The position numbers and the translations under genes are program-made. A stretch of DNA of 64,000 nucleotides from Bog-473 sp963755375 (GTDB taxonomy: Bacteria; Actinomycetota; Acidimicrobiia; Acidimicrobiales; RAAP-2), in assembly GCA_963755375.1 (NCBI GenBank), contig CAVWKG010000016.1, positions 62,001-126,000 of the forward strand. Direction: 5' to 3'. The notes below the pieces were generated by a model. It was not told the DNA's origin. It saw nothing but the letters and a program-made list of their open reading frames with translations, and made no database searches. Positions 17,341 to 26,347 of this stretch are shown in pieces; position 1 is the stretch's first letter; each line of letters starts with the position of its first letter.

Positions 17341-17925
17341 ATGTCAATGTCGATCTACGACGAGGTCCGAGCAGCCAACGACGCCTATGCCGCGAACTTC
17401 GGGGCGAGGGGCGACCTGGCTCTTCCTCCCGCCCGGCACTTCGCCATTCTCACCTGCATGGACGCCAGGCTCGACCCGGCAAAGTACGCAGGTCTCAGCG
17501 AAGGTGATGCACATGTGATTCGCAATGCCGGGGGTAGGGCGAGCGATGATGCCATTCGATCGCTGGTCATCTCGTACAAGCTCCTGGGAACGAAGGAGTG
17601 GTTCGTCATTCACCACTCGAACTGCGGCATGGAGTTCTTCACGGACGAGGTCATCCGTGGTTTGTTGAAGAACAGCCTCGAGACAGCCGGGTTGGGACCC
17701 GACGGATTTCGCGATGTCGGAAGCGGTCCCGGCTCCACTGAGGCGAACTACATCGACTGGCTGACGATCGCTGACAATGCCGAGAGTGTGGTTGACGACG
17801 TCAAGCGGATTCGGAATCACCCCCTGGTTCCTGGCTCCATCGTGATCTACGGGTTCATCTACGACGTCAAGACAGGACGGCTCGTCGAGGTCCCGGCAGC
17901 GACGAAGACGGGACTGGCCTCGTGA
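17341..17925 (+). CDS. Beta-carbonic anhydrase
   Basis: This 194-residue enzyme interconverts CO2 and bicarbonate in the cytoplasm. The zinc-site residues are all visible: Cys39-x-Asp41-x-Arg43 (TCMDARLDP) and His92/Cys95 (IHHSNCGMEF). VIRNAGGRASDDAIRSL is the conserved segment between them. It belongs to the short actinobacterial subgroup, close to mycobacterial CanA-type. The ATG at 17341 lies close behind AGAGGCAGG; a TTG three bases upstream or the ATG at 17347 are alternatives. The TATAGT near 17284 may be its promoter. Confidence 0.93.
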   Translation: MSMSIYDEVRAANDAYAANFGARGDLALPPARHFAILTCMDARLDPAKYAGLSEGDAHVIRNAGGRASDDAIRSLVISYKLLGTKEWFVIHHSNCGMEFFTDEVIRGLLKNSLETAGLGPDGFRDVGSGPGSTEANYIDWLTIADNAESVVDDVKRIRNHPLVPGSIVIYGFIYDVKTGRLVEVPAATKTGLAS

Positions 17926-18067
17926 GTGGCAGCGTCGCGTCCGTCGGAGGTCGACGAGGTTGGCGAGGCCCCCAGCACCCTGACGAGATGGTTCGTTCGA
18001 ACGGCGAAAGGCGGTTGCTCTTTTGGCACAGGTAATCGAGGGCAGGGGACCGGCGAACAACGGATCG

Positions 18068-18316
18068 ATGCGCGTTGAGGACTGGATTTTTCTTGATCGT
18101 CTTGGAGCGCTCGGCCTTCCCTGGATCGACAGACTGATCGACTCCTGCACCTCACGCGCAGACGTAGAGAAGGTCTTGATTCTGATTCGCGTATGCGGTC
18201 CAGACTACGAGGAGGCCAGCGACCTCCTGGAGATGTCCACTCAAATGCCGCAGCTTGAGCCCGAAGTCCAGAAGATCCTCGCCATGATTCGGCTCTGCGA
18301 GGACTATCGGTCGTGA
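18068..18316 (+). CDS. Small hypothetical protein
   Basis: This 82-residue frame reads as an amphipathic helical protein (WIFLDRLGALGLPWIDRLID; VEKVLILIRVCGPDYEEASDLLE; EVQKILAMIRLCEDYRS). It follows the carbonic anhydrase in the same direction by 142 bp. A TTG at 18023 would lengthen it by 15 residues. I know no family, and no strong ribosome binding site precedes either start, so it could be chance. Confidence 0.45.
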   Translation: MRVEDWIFLDRLGALGLPWIDRLIDSCTSRADVEKVLILIRVCGPDYEEASDLLEMSTQMPQLEPEVQKILAMIRLCEDYRS

Positions 18317-18408
18317 ACCCCGCCTGACCCGATGGGGGGTTTGGCAGAGCTGTATCGGTCCAGCGGCCGTTGCGAAATGCACTCATGGCTCGCGCTGCGT
18401 CTTTCGCA

Positions 18409-19659
18409 TCAACCCCTCGTCACCGAGGCTCTCGCGTCGAGGTATGCCGCGAGTTCAACGATGAGCTCTTGGGCGTCTGCGCGGGCACCATCTATGAAGC
18501 TTGACTTGCGTCGGCGCAGAAACGGGCTCCCCAGCAGGAACATGCCGGGCGAATCGACAACGCCTCCATCGTGACGAATCATCCCCTTGCCGTCGAGGAC
18601 CGGAACGTCGAGCCAGGAATAGTCCGGGCGGAATCCAGTCGCCCAGATGACGGTCTCGATTTCACCGCTGGCGAGATCGAGACCCAGCGGCGGTGACTCG
18701 CCCACGACAGTTGGTGAGAACCGGTGAGAAGGCGGTACCGAGTCGTCGAGGCCGCTCGCAATGGTCCACTCATCAATGGTGTCCAGGAGCCGCCCAAGTT
18801 TGAGGTCTGCGAGCTCACACTTGTTCCGCAAGGATCCCGAAAACTGGGCCCGACCCTCGCTTATTCCAGCCAGCCGACCAACCAGCTTGACGCCGGCGTT
18901 CGTGAGCGCGTTGAGGTCGAAGGTTGCCCGTTCGGGTGAGCCTGCGAGCTGCATGGATGGCACGCGCCGGGCCCGGACGATGTCGTCAACTTCGTCGTAA
19001 CGTTCATCGAGGACGCCGGCCGCGTTCATCCACCAGTGAATATCTCGACCCCGGTAGTCACGCGGGGCCCGTACGTGCTCGCCTACCGCCAGCGTGACCT
19101 GGCGGCCGGAGCGCTGGAGCTCGCACGCGATCTGCACTCCCGTCGCCGATGCGCCCACGACAAGCACGCCGCCTTCGGCCAGCTGATCCGGGTTCTTGTA
19201 CTCAAACGGAGTCAAGGTTGTCAACGATGATGGCACTGCGTCCGACAGGGGGGGTCGGTGAGGCACATTGAAAGCCCCTGTGGCCAGGACGAGTGTCTCG
19301 CACTGCCATTCTTCTTGGTTGGTGGTCACCCGGTACTCGCCATCGGCACGACGCACGGACGACACCGTGGTCTCGGTCTGCACCGGTGCGGCAATCTGCG
19401 TCGCGTAGTCCGTGATGAAGTCGACGACCTCGCCCATCGTCATGAAGCCGTTGGGGTCGCTGCCATCGTATGAATATCCGGGGAGGCGACATTGCCAGTT
19501 CGGCGTGAGCAGACGTAGCGAGTCCCACCGCTCGGTCCTCCACGAGTTGGCGACCTTGTGTCGTTCGAGGACAACATGGTCGATCGAGCGATCTGAGAGG
19601 CATTTGCTCATCGCCAGCCCGCTGTGACCGGCTCCGATCACGACGGTCGTGGTGCGCAT
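18409..19659 (-). CDS. FAD-dependent monooxygenase/oxidoreductase (FMO-like)
   Basis: This 416-residue flavoprotein has an FAD Rossmann motif at the very N-terminus (VVIGAGHSGLAMSKCL), a second nucleotide motif for NADPH (GVLVVGASATGVQIACEL) and the ATG motif ETVIWATGFRPDYSWL near the C-terminus. The FERHK/WRTERWDSLRLLTPNW segment matches the flavin-containing monooxygenase/CzcO-like family. The substrate is unknown. It lies 33 bp downstream of an OsmC-like gene on the same strand. Confidence 0.87.
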   Translation of the reverse strand: MRTTTVVIGAGHSGLAMSKCLSDRSIDHVVLERHKVANSWRTERWDSLRLLTPNWQCRLPGYSYDGSDPNGFMTMGEVVDFITDYATQIAAPVQTETTVSSVRRADGEYRVTTNQEEWQCETLVLATGAFNVPHRPPLSDAVPSSLTTLTPFEYKNPDQLAEGGVLVVGASATGVQIACELQRSGRQVTLAVGEHVRAPRDYRGRDIHWWMNAAGVLDERYDEVDDIVRARRVPSMQLAGSPERATFDLNALTNAGVKLVGRLAGISEGRAQFSGSLRNKCELADLKLGRLLDTIDEWTIASGLDDSVPPSHRFSPTVVGESPPLGLDLASGEIETVIWATGFRPDYSWLDVPVLDGKGMIRHDGGVVDSPGMFLLGSPFLRRRKSSFIDGARADAQELIVELAAYLDARASVTRG

Positions 19660-19692
19660 GGAGCTGCTCTAAACCTCCGGGACGAAGTTGGG

Positions 19693-20253
19693 TCAGCGAA
19701 CCTGGACGCTCACGTTCGTCGGATTCGTGATGATGTCGTACACGGCAGAGCGCTTCTGCGATTGCGCCACGAGCGCCTTGATGTCGTCGGCCGACGCGTC
19801 TGCGTCTATGTCGTAAGTCACTTTGATATCGCTGAAACCATTGCGGACATCGCTGTCCACTCCGAGGATGCCGCGAACATCCATCCCGCCTTCAATCGTG
19901 GCCGAGACACTGCGCAGCTGGATATCCCGATTCTGCGCAACGGCAGCAACGCCGGCGGTAAGGCAGCTGGCGAGGCCGACGAGAACATATTCGACCGGGG
20001 TCGCACCGTTGTCCTCAGAGGCGAAGATCTCCGGGTGGTCGGCGTCAAAGAGGTATCGGGTGCGGTGACTCTGTTCCTCGCCAAGACCGAAGAAACCCTC
20101 GACAGTTGAGCGGCTGTGGGTGCCGTTCTGCCATTCACAGGTTGCCCGCCATTGGAACTGCGCGGCTTGCGGTGCATCGGTGAGCGCTGCACGAGCGCCC
20201 AAGAGGGCCTCGACGTTGACGCCGTTGTTCACTGGTGTATCCGTGGTTGTCAT
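19693..20253 (-). CDS. OsmC-family protein (single conserved cysteine)
   Basis: This 186-residue protein has the OsmC/Ohr fold signature, with TPVEYVLVGLASCLTAG carrying Cys97, the peroxidatic position. OsmC proteins reduce organic hydroperoxides using two cysteines. Here the second, usually in a C-P-V context, is replaced (SQKRSAVYDII has no Cys), and no cysteine occurs after Cys97. It is therefore a one-Cys or non-peroxidase variant. I chose the ATG at 20253; ribosome-binding sequence AGGAG lies just upstream. The gene sits between an FAD monooxygenase and a methyltransferase/CMD fusion, consistent with oxidative metabolism. Confidence 0.87.
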   Translation of the reverse strand: MTTTDTPVNNGVNVEALLGARAALTDAPQAAQFQWRATCEWQNGTHSRSTVEGFFGLGEEQSHRTRYLFDADHPEIFASEDNGATPVEYVLVGLASCLTAGVAAVAQNRDIQLRSVSATIEGGMDVRGILGVDSDVRNGFSDIKVTYDIDADASADDIKALVAQSQKRSAVYDIITNPTNVSVQVR

Positions 20254-20409
20254 TGGACTGCTCCTTCTCTTTTCTTGACGGGGGGAGTCCCCACTGGTCC
20301 ACAACACTTACTGAGGTGACGCGCAGTCGTTTGATAGAAGCCGGCAGCCAGGCATCCACGATGCCCCCTGCCCGGAACACTCTCGCAGAGGAGCACCGCG
20401 GGCGCCTGC

Positions 20410-21858
20410 CTACTCATGCTCAGGCCCCACGGGACGACCGAAGGTGACGGCAGCCAGAACCGGGGCTGGCGTCGAAGCGCCTAGTTGAGGGTCTGGACCG
20501 GTCCCCAGCGCGTCGTTAACTGTTGAAAAGGCGAGGCGCAGCGCGATGAACGTCGTGATGGCGAAGATCTGTGCCTCATCGAAGCCGACGTCCCGCAGAC
20601 GCTGGACGTCCCTGCCCTCAATGGCATTCGGGTCGGTTGCGACGGCTCGAGCCCAATCGGCGAGTGCCCGTTCACTCTGATCCAGATCGTCGTCTGCGCC
20701 CCGAATGACCGACGCCGCAACCTCCGCCCCTGTCTCCGCTGCGAGCTTCTTGCCCCATGCTAGCGAGCAATAGGAGTCACCCAGAGTCGATGCAGCGGCC
20801 GTCACGAGGACAGCCCGTTGCCGAAGGGTGAGGACTCCGGCCCGAGTTGTCTGGCCCATGAGATCGGACAGCCCTTCGAGAGTGGTCGGCATGTACGCCC
20901 ACAGGCGTGAAACGTTCGTCACGTAGCCGGTCGTTTCCCGGTCGTCATCGAACAGGCGCTCGACCTCAGGCGTGTGTCTCGGCGCCGCGAGGAAGCCCGG
21001 GCTCGACTCGTCGGCTCGAAGGGTCGGAGTTTGGTGGACCGGTCGAGCCGCCTTCCTTGCGACGTAGCCCACAACCGCGACGGGCGCCCGAAGGGGAAGG
21101 CCGGCGCGGACCTTCTCGCGAGCGAGATCGGCTGCCGCCTGCAAGAACGCCGCCTCGCCGACCGCCTCCATCGCCTCAAAGGCCGGCCCGGTCGACGCCA
21201 GGGCTCGTGCGTAGTGCTCTGGATCGGCGAACTCGAAAACGAAGGGGATGCCGATCCGCTCTACGTCGGTCAAGCCGGCGTCCTGAAGGAATGTTTCGCC
21301 GGCGCCTGGACGGCCGAGGGCCACCATGGCGGCTTGGTTCTCCACCTTTGGGGCAGCGGCGAGAGAGAAAGGCGCCAGCGCCCAGGCGCCCGGAGAGACC
21401 TTGATGTGACCCCAGACCGTGAGCCCGACCCGGCCACCAGGGGTCAGGACGCGGCACACCTCGGCCATCGCTTCGGGGGTCGTCCCCCAGATACCCCGGA
21501 AACTGGTCACGACGTCGAAAGCTCCGTCATCCCAGGGCAGGGCACGCATGTCGCCGACCCGCAGGTCGGCGCCCGGATTGCGGTCCCGAGCCACCGCAAT
21601 GAGGCGCTCCGACGCGTCGATACCGGAGCACAACGCGCCGCGGAGGCCGGCCAGCTCAATCGCGAGCCCCGCCCCGCAGGCAACGTCGAGCATCGTGTCG
21701 CCGGCGCATACGCCGAGTCGGTGGTGCAGGGCCACGTATTCCCGACAGTTCGCCGGTTCGCTGAGAGTGGCAAAGTCAACCGCCCGGCGGCCCCAGCCTT
21801 CGTCGACCCTGCGCCAAGTCTCTTCGAGCCGGGCGGACACCGCTCGATCCTTCGTCAC
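20410..21858 (-). CDS. Methyltransferase fused to a carboxymuconolactone-decarboxylase-like domain
   Basis: This 482-residue protein joins two enzymes. Residues about 1-250 are a class I SAM methyltransferase with motif I LDVACGAG (57-64), SGIDASERLI and an UbiE-like GAFDVVTSFRGIWGT. Residues about 300-460 resemble the AhpD/carboxymuconolactone decarboxylase fold (TLRQRAVLVTAAASTLGDSYC with Cys364). The usual second Cys and His of AhpD (CxxCxxxH) are absent (CSLAWGKKL), so the second domain may not be a peroxidase. The GTG at 21858 overlaps the stop of the P450 gene by 4 bp, which fixes the start and shows coupling. Confidence 0.82.
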   Translation of the reverse strand: MTKDRAVSARLEETWRRVDEGWGRRAVDFATLSEPANCREYVALHHRLGVCAGDTMLDVACGAGLAIELAGLRGALCSGIDASERLIAVARDRNPGADLRVGDMRALPWDDGAFDVVTSFRGIWGTTPEAMAEVCRVLTPGGRVGLTVWGHIKVSPGAWALAPFSLAAAPKVENQAAMVALGRPGAGETFLQDAGLTDVERIGIPFVFEFADPEHYARALASTGPAFEAMEAVGEAAFLQAAADLAREKVRAGLPLRAPVAVVGYVARKAARPVHQTPTLRADESSPGFLAAPRHTPEVERLFDDDRETTGYVTNVSRLWAYMPTTLEGLSDLMGQTTRAGVLTLRQRAVLVTAAASTLGDSYCSLAWGKKLAAETGAEVAASVIRGADDDLDQSERALADWARAVATDPNAIEGRDVQRLRDVGFDEAQIFAITTFIALRLAFSTVNDALGTGPDPQLGASTPAPVLAAVTFGRPVGPEHE

Positions 21859-23105
21859 GGTCGTGGCCTCGGGAGGACCGGGCCGGGGATCACCGGCAGC
21901 TCGGACAGGCCGCGCAGCACGAGGCCGTCGCCGTGGCCCCAATGCAGGTCTGTGAACGGCACCGCGAGGGAGAGCTCCGGGAGCCTCCGGAGGAGCGACC
22001 CGAGGGCCAAGTGGCCCTCCATCCGGGCCAGTGGCGCACCGAGACAGTGATGGATGCCGTGCCCGAAAGCGAGATGGCGCGCCTCGTCCCTTTCGAGATC
22101 GAGCACCTCGGGGCTGGCGTATCGGTCAGCGTCCCGGTTGGCCGCCGCCAGGCAGATGATCACCTGTTCACCGGCGGGGATCTCCACCCCTCCGAGAGTC
22201 AGCGGTGCAGTCGTATAGCGAAACGTCGAGTGGGGGACCGGTGCGTCGTAACGGAGGAACTCCTCCACGGCCTTGGCAATCCCGGCGGGATCGGAGCGCA
22301 GCTGGGCCAGCTGAGCCGGATTACGAAACAGGGCGACGAGGCTGTTCCCGATGAGACTGGCGGTCGTGTCGTGTCCGGCCACGATCAGTTGAAAGATTGT
22401 GGAGAGCAGCTCTTGGGTGTCGAGACGCTCCTCTCCGTCGCGGGCGCTGATCAGATCGGAGACGAGATCGTCCCCGGGTTCGGTCCGCTTGGCCTCGACC
22501 AGTGCTCGCAACATGGCCACGACCGAGTCGGACGCCACCTTGGCCGCCGCATACTCATCCGGGGTCGAGGTGGGAACGAGCATCTTGGAGAACCCCTCGC
22601 CGAGTGAGGCACGGTCGGGCTGGGGTACGCCGAGGAGCTCGCAGATGACCGTGAAGGGGAGTGGGAAGGCGAAGGCTGCCACGAGATCGATCCGGCTGTC
22701 GGGTCCTTGACGAGCGATATCGTCGAGGAGGTCGTCGGTGATGGTCTGTACCCGAACGCGCAACGCTTCGACGCGCCGCGTTGAAAAGGCAGCCGACAAA
22801 AGTCGCCGCAGTCGCGTGTGGTCGGGTGGGTCGACCGTGAGCACGTGCCGAGCGAAAGCCGGTCCTGGGAGCCCTTCGGCCACGACGCCCGAGCCCGTCG
22901 ACAAGGCTGCGTGCATGTCCTTGGAGAGCCGCGGCTCGTTGAGGGCGGCGCGGGCCTCCTCGTAACGGACGATGAGCCACGCACCGTGCCCGTCGGCCAA
23001 CGTCACCGCATGCACCGGGCCGAGCTGGCGGACCTTCGCGAACACGGGAAACGGGTCGTCGAGGTCGTAGGATCCCCAAGCTGCGAGTGTCTGCACGATC
23101 GTCAT
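21855..23105 (-). CDS. Cytochrome P450 (CYP107-like)
   Basis: This 416-residue soluble bacterial P450 shows the I-helix oxygen-activation motif VAGHDTTAS, the K-helix ExxR (EEFLRYD), and the haem-binding loop FGHGIHHCLGAPLAR with Cys354 as axial ligand. The N-terminus has no membrane anchor. It oxidises an unknown small molecule and needs a ferredoxin and reductase not encoded nearby. It is translationally coupled to the methyltransferase-CMD fusion, so the two probably act on the same compound. The nearest recognisable group is the actinobacterial CYP107/CYP105-type hydroxylases; exact subfamily is uncertain. Confidence 0.93.
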   Translation of the reverse strand: MTIVQTLAAWGSYDLDDPFPVFAKVRQLGPVHAVTLADGHGAWLIVRYEEARAALNEPRLSKDMHAALSTGSGVVAEGLPGPAFARHVLTVDPPDHTRLRRLLSAAFSTRRVEALRVRVQTITDDLLDDIARQGPDSRIDLVAAFAFPLPFTVICELLGVPQPDRASLGEGFSKMLVPTSTPDEYAAAKVASDSVVAMLRALVEAKRTEPGDDLVSDLISARDGEERLDTQELLSTIFQLIVAGHDTTASLIGNSLVALFRNPAQLAQLRSDPAGIAKAVEEFLRYDAPVPHSTFRYTTAPLTLGGVEIPAGEQVIICLAAANRDADRYASPEVLDLERDEARHLAFGHGIHHCLGAPLARMEGHLALGSLLRRLPELSLAVPFTDLHWGHGDGLVLRGLSELPVIPGPVLPRPRP

Positions 23106-23674
23106 CTGTCACCTCGCATCAGGGCGCTATGTGACGGTCCCAGCCACGTTCCCGGGCCAGGACCAGCCGAGGTCGTCGCTGCAACTCCCTTTGTACCTCC
23201 CCATTGGGTTCCTGTCGATAGCCTGCGTTGATCGTTCGCTGGGTGTGACCTGGGACTCACTCGATCCACGTGCAGAATCATATAAGTCCGATTGCAATGG
23301 TGCTATTTGGGAATGGAGCCCCCCTCCAGGGATGTTTCCTCTTCTGCCGGCGACCCCCGACCCTCGTGGCGGCAGTGAAGCGGCTCAACGCGTCGGTCAA
23401 CGTCTTGGGCACCACGGCCGCTGGTCCGTTCGGTTTGGACGCTCGCCCCGGCACCGCGAGCTTCGGCTCGCTCACGCCCACCCAGTAGGGCGGATCGAGA
23501 GGCACCCAGAAGAATCGTCGCGCGGCCACGATCCCGAGCGAAGAGAACCGGGCTTCCCCCGGAGGTTCGGCGGAATCCGACGTCTACGATGTTCGAGATG
23601 CCTGCCGCGAGGTTTGTATCGGGCTTGCGCCGGGGCCGGTTCGTTCTGACCGTCTGAGGGCTGAGAGTCTCGGG
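23106..23674. other. Gene-poor region upstream of topoisomerase IB
   Basis: About 570 bp between the divergent P450 and topoisomerase genes. Several frames are open in both directions, but none reads like a known protein. An AT-rich patch at about 23276-23310 could hold a promoter. Confidence 0.4.
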
Positions 23675-24799
23675 ATGGGTGCCAGCCGAGCGGAACGCTC
23701 CGGGGCAGCGAAGGGCTTCGGCAGGCCGACGCTGCCGACCGCCCGCATCTTCCGGCCGCCCGGGCTCCACCGAATCACGGCACGACCCGACACGTGGGTC
23801 GACGAGGCCGGCGATCCAGCGGACGACCCGGCTGTCCTCGAACGATTGCGACGGCTGGCGATTCCACCCGCGTGGGTAGACGTATGGGCGTCCGCCGACG
23901 CCAATGCGTCGGTGCAGGCGACGGGTGTCGACCAGCGCGGTCGTACGCAGTACCGATACTCTCCTGCGGCCCGACATCTTGCCAGCGACTACAAGTTCGC
24001 CCGCATGACACTGTTCGCTGCGGCCATTCCTGCGCTACGCCTTCAGGTTGCCCGCGACATCGCTCGATATCGCCAGGATCCACTCGGCGCACGAGTCGTG
24101 ACCGCCGCCATCGTCAGACTGTTAGACCGGGGACTGCTTCGCGTTGGAAATGACCGGTATGCCCGAGACAATCACACCTATGGACTTACAACGCTTCGGC
24201 GCAACCACGTCGATACGCGCGGTTCGACCATCACGTTCCATTTCATCGGCAAGGAACACCTCCCCCACACCGTCACAGTTCACGACCAGGTGACGGCCAA
24301 AGTTGTGGACGCGCTTGTACGTGCGGCGGGTAACGATGCTCAGCCGATCTTTGCGGTAACGGATGAACACGGGACGCATCACGTGACGAGTGCCGCAGTG
24401 AATGCCTACCTCCATGCGCATACCCAAGCGCCAGCGAGCGCCAAGGTGTTCCGCACGTGGGGCGCCACGGTTGCTGCAGTTGCCGTGCTTGCTGGAGCCG
24501 AACCCCCGGCGGACGTATCGGCGACGTCGCGGGAGCGCCTCGCCGTCGGTGCTGCGGCGACTTTGCTGGGCGACACGGCCTCCGTCACCCGGTCTTCGTA
24601 TATCCATCCTGCCTGGATCAACATTGGCCGCTCTGACCTGGTAACAGCTGCCGTCGCCGAATCCTTCGATCGCGTTGGCACGCGTGCTGTGGCAAGCCTT
24701 TTTACTGATCCTGGGGTCCAGGCAGCGGTCCTTTCTGGAATCACCGATGCGACCACGGACGTTGTCGCTCAAGACGAGAATCGGATAACGAGACCATGA
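23675..24799 (+). CDS. Type IB DNA topoisomerase (poxvirus-like)
   Basis: This 374-residue enzyme would relax supercoils by nicking one strand through a 3'-phosphotyrosine. The catalytic core shows GNDRYARDNHTYGLTTLRRNHV, a Lys in FIGKEHLPHTV, the Arg-containing KVFRTWGAT and the active-site Tyr in SSYIHPAW. The length and motifs match bacterial poxvirus-like topoisomerase IB rather than tyrosine recombinases, which have H-x-x-R and a C-terminal Tyr. Such enzymes are scattered among bacteria. It is not obviously linked to its neighbours. Confidence 0.9.
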   Translation: MGASRAERSGAAKGFGRPTLPTARIFRPPGLHRITARPDTWVDEAGDPADDPAVLERLRRLAIPPAWVDVWASADANASVQATGVDQRGRTQYRYSPAARHLASDYKFARMTLFAAAIPALRLQVARDIARYRQDPLGARVVTAAIVRLLDRGLLRVGNDRYARDNHTYGLTTLRRNHVDTRGSTITFHFIGKEHLPHTVTVHDQVTAKVVDALVRAAGNDAQPIFAVTDEHGTHHVTSAAVNAYLHAHTQAPASAKVFRTWGATVAAVAVLAGAEPPADVSATSRERLAVGAAATLLGDTASVTRSSYIHPAWINIGRSDLVTAAVAESFDRVGTRAVASLFTDPGVQAAVLSGITDATTDVVAQDENRITRP

Positions 24800-24919
24800 A
24801 GCGTTCTAAGGTCATCATCTGAACACCGCGCCGACGAGCGCGTCGCGCACCGGCCGCTGTAGTGACCATGGTCGAGATCATGCCTGCGAATCGACTGCAC
24901 TCTCGGCAATGCGACTTCC

Positions 24920-26176
24920 TCAACAGATCGGGAAGAGACCATTTACGAAGTCGTTGCGAAACTTGAAGGTCGGGTCGTACTCAACCATCAGCCGTTCGTA
25001 ATCGGGAGCACGCTCGTAGGAGGCGATGACCTCAGACGGCGTCATCGTGGTGAGCTTGCCCCAGTGAGGGCGAGGATCTAGCGGCGTAAGCCGGTCTTCG
25101 ATGGCGGCGAGGGCAGGCAACACGGCCGATTCATTGGCAGTCCAAGTGAAATGGAACGTGACGGAGTCCCGACCATATGCGGGACTCAACCAGAGGTCAT
25201 CGCCGCGTACCGTACGTATCTCGCTGACGAGCAGGACCGGCGCCAAGAGGCTACCGATCTCGCGGAGCTCGGAGGCGGCCCGTTGTGCGACACGGCGTGA
25301 CACGAAGACCTCTGATTGCAGCTCATTTCCCGCCCCAGGAGTGGGTTTGGGCCGGAAGTGAGCCAATCGCTCATGCCAGGGGCCGACCACCCCTAACTGC
25401 TCCGTGCAGAGGTCCGGTGACATGCCAGACACCGGATGGACCGCGTGGTGTGCTGGCCGGCCAGCGGACCACTTCGAGGCGGGCTGATCAACTCGGCGCT
25501 TGACCCACACGCTGGCCTCACCGCTGTACCAGTCGGTGAACGCGCTCACGCTGTAGCCTGCACCGAATACGTCATCCAGCCCGTCCTCTATGTCATCGAG
25601 GGGAACGCCGAGGTTGACCTGCTGCGAGATCTCGTACGCGGGCTCGATGTCCAGGGTCAGCTGGGTCACGATGCCAAGAGCACCGAGCGCGATCACCGAG
25701 CCGCGAAACGTGTCTCGATTGAGATCCCGCCGCAACTCGACCAGGTCCCCGTCCGCAACAACCAGCTTCATCGCGGCGACGGAGGTGGCGAGAACACGGT
25801 GAGCGTCGCCAGAACCGTGGGTGCCGGTTGCGCACGCCCCGGCGATCGAGATGTCCGGGATCGATGCCATATTCGATAGTGCGAAGCCAGCTCGAGAGAG
25901 CTCTTCGGCCAGTTCGGTGTAGCTCACGCCGGACGCCACGGTCACGGTGGAGCTAGTCCGATCGATGGTGAGCGTTTTGGGCAGACGATCCAAGAGCACC
26001 AGGTCACCGGTGGTGTCAGCAACGCCGCTGAACGAGTGGCCACAGCCCAGAGCTCGTATTTGTGTGCTGCCATGGACAATCCGGCGCAGGCTGTCAACCG
26101 AATCGGGCTTGTGCACTCGTGCCGCCCCGAAGGTGACGTTTCCGGCCCAGTTGGTGCGGGGTTCGAGGTGGCCCAT
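24920..26176 (-). CDS. aldO: Alditol (xylitol/sorbitol) oxidase
   Basis: This 418-residue flavoenzyme closely resembles Streptomyces alditol oxidase, which oxidises the terminal hydroxyl of polyols to aldoses and reduces oxygen to H2O2. The N-terminus is TNWAGNVTFGAARVHKP, and FAD-linking His47 lies in ALGCGHSF. The substrate-domain residues in EIRTVRGDDLWLSPAYGRD and PHWGKLT (Glu, Arg and Lys) are kept. The length matches AldO. A related D-arabinono-1,4-lactone oxidase activity is possible but the motifs fit AldO better. It converges on topoisomerase IB. Confidence 0.88.
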   Translation of the reverse strand: MGHLEPRTNWAGNVTFGAARVHKPDSVDSLRRIVHGSTQIRALGCGHSFSGVADTTGDLVLLDRLPKTLTIDRTSSTVTVASGVSYTELAEELSRAGFALSNMASIPDISIAGACATGTHGSGDAHRVLATSVAAMKLVVADGDLVELRRDLNRDTFRGSVIALGALGIVTQLTLDIEPAYEISQQVNLGVPLDDIEDGLDDVFGAGYSVSAFTDWYSGEASVWVKRRVDQPASKWSAGRPAHHAVHPVSGMSPDLCTEQLGVVGPWHERLAHFRPKPTPGAGNELQSEVFVSRRVAQRAASELREIGSLLAPVLLVSEIRTVRGDDLWLSPAYGRDSVTFHFTWTANESAVLPALAAIEDRLTPLDPRPHWGKLTTMTPSEVIASYERAPDYERLMVEYDPTFKFRNDFVNGLFPIC

Positions 26177-26347
26177 TTGCCTTCCAGGAGTACCGTAGGA
26201 GCAGATACCTGCCGAAGTTAGCTCCCCGTTTCACAATCTCCGCACCCATGAGCGTCCGGGGGCTTCGCCGATGCCTGCCCCGTCTGTAGGTGCTAAACAC
26301 CGCCCATGTAGACCTGTCACCCTTCCGCAGACCCCGAGGTTTCGCCC

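Noticed and set aside
23131..23649. Possible rightward gene upstream of topoisomerase IB
   Set aside because: 172 codons without a recognisable motif; strong antisense frames of equal length exist and there is no ribosome binding site.
23675..24799. Tyrosine recombinase/integrase
   Set aside because: The motif set (FRTWGAT, SSYIHPAW, FIGKEHLPHTV) fits topoisomerase IB; no attachment sites or mobile genes are nearby.
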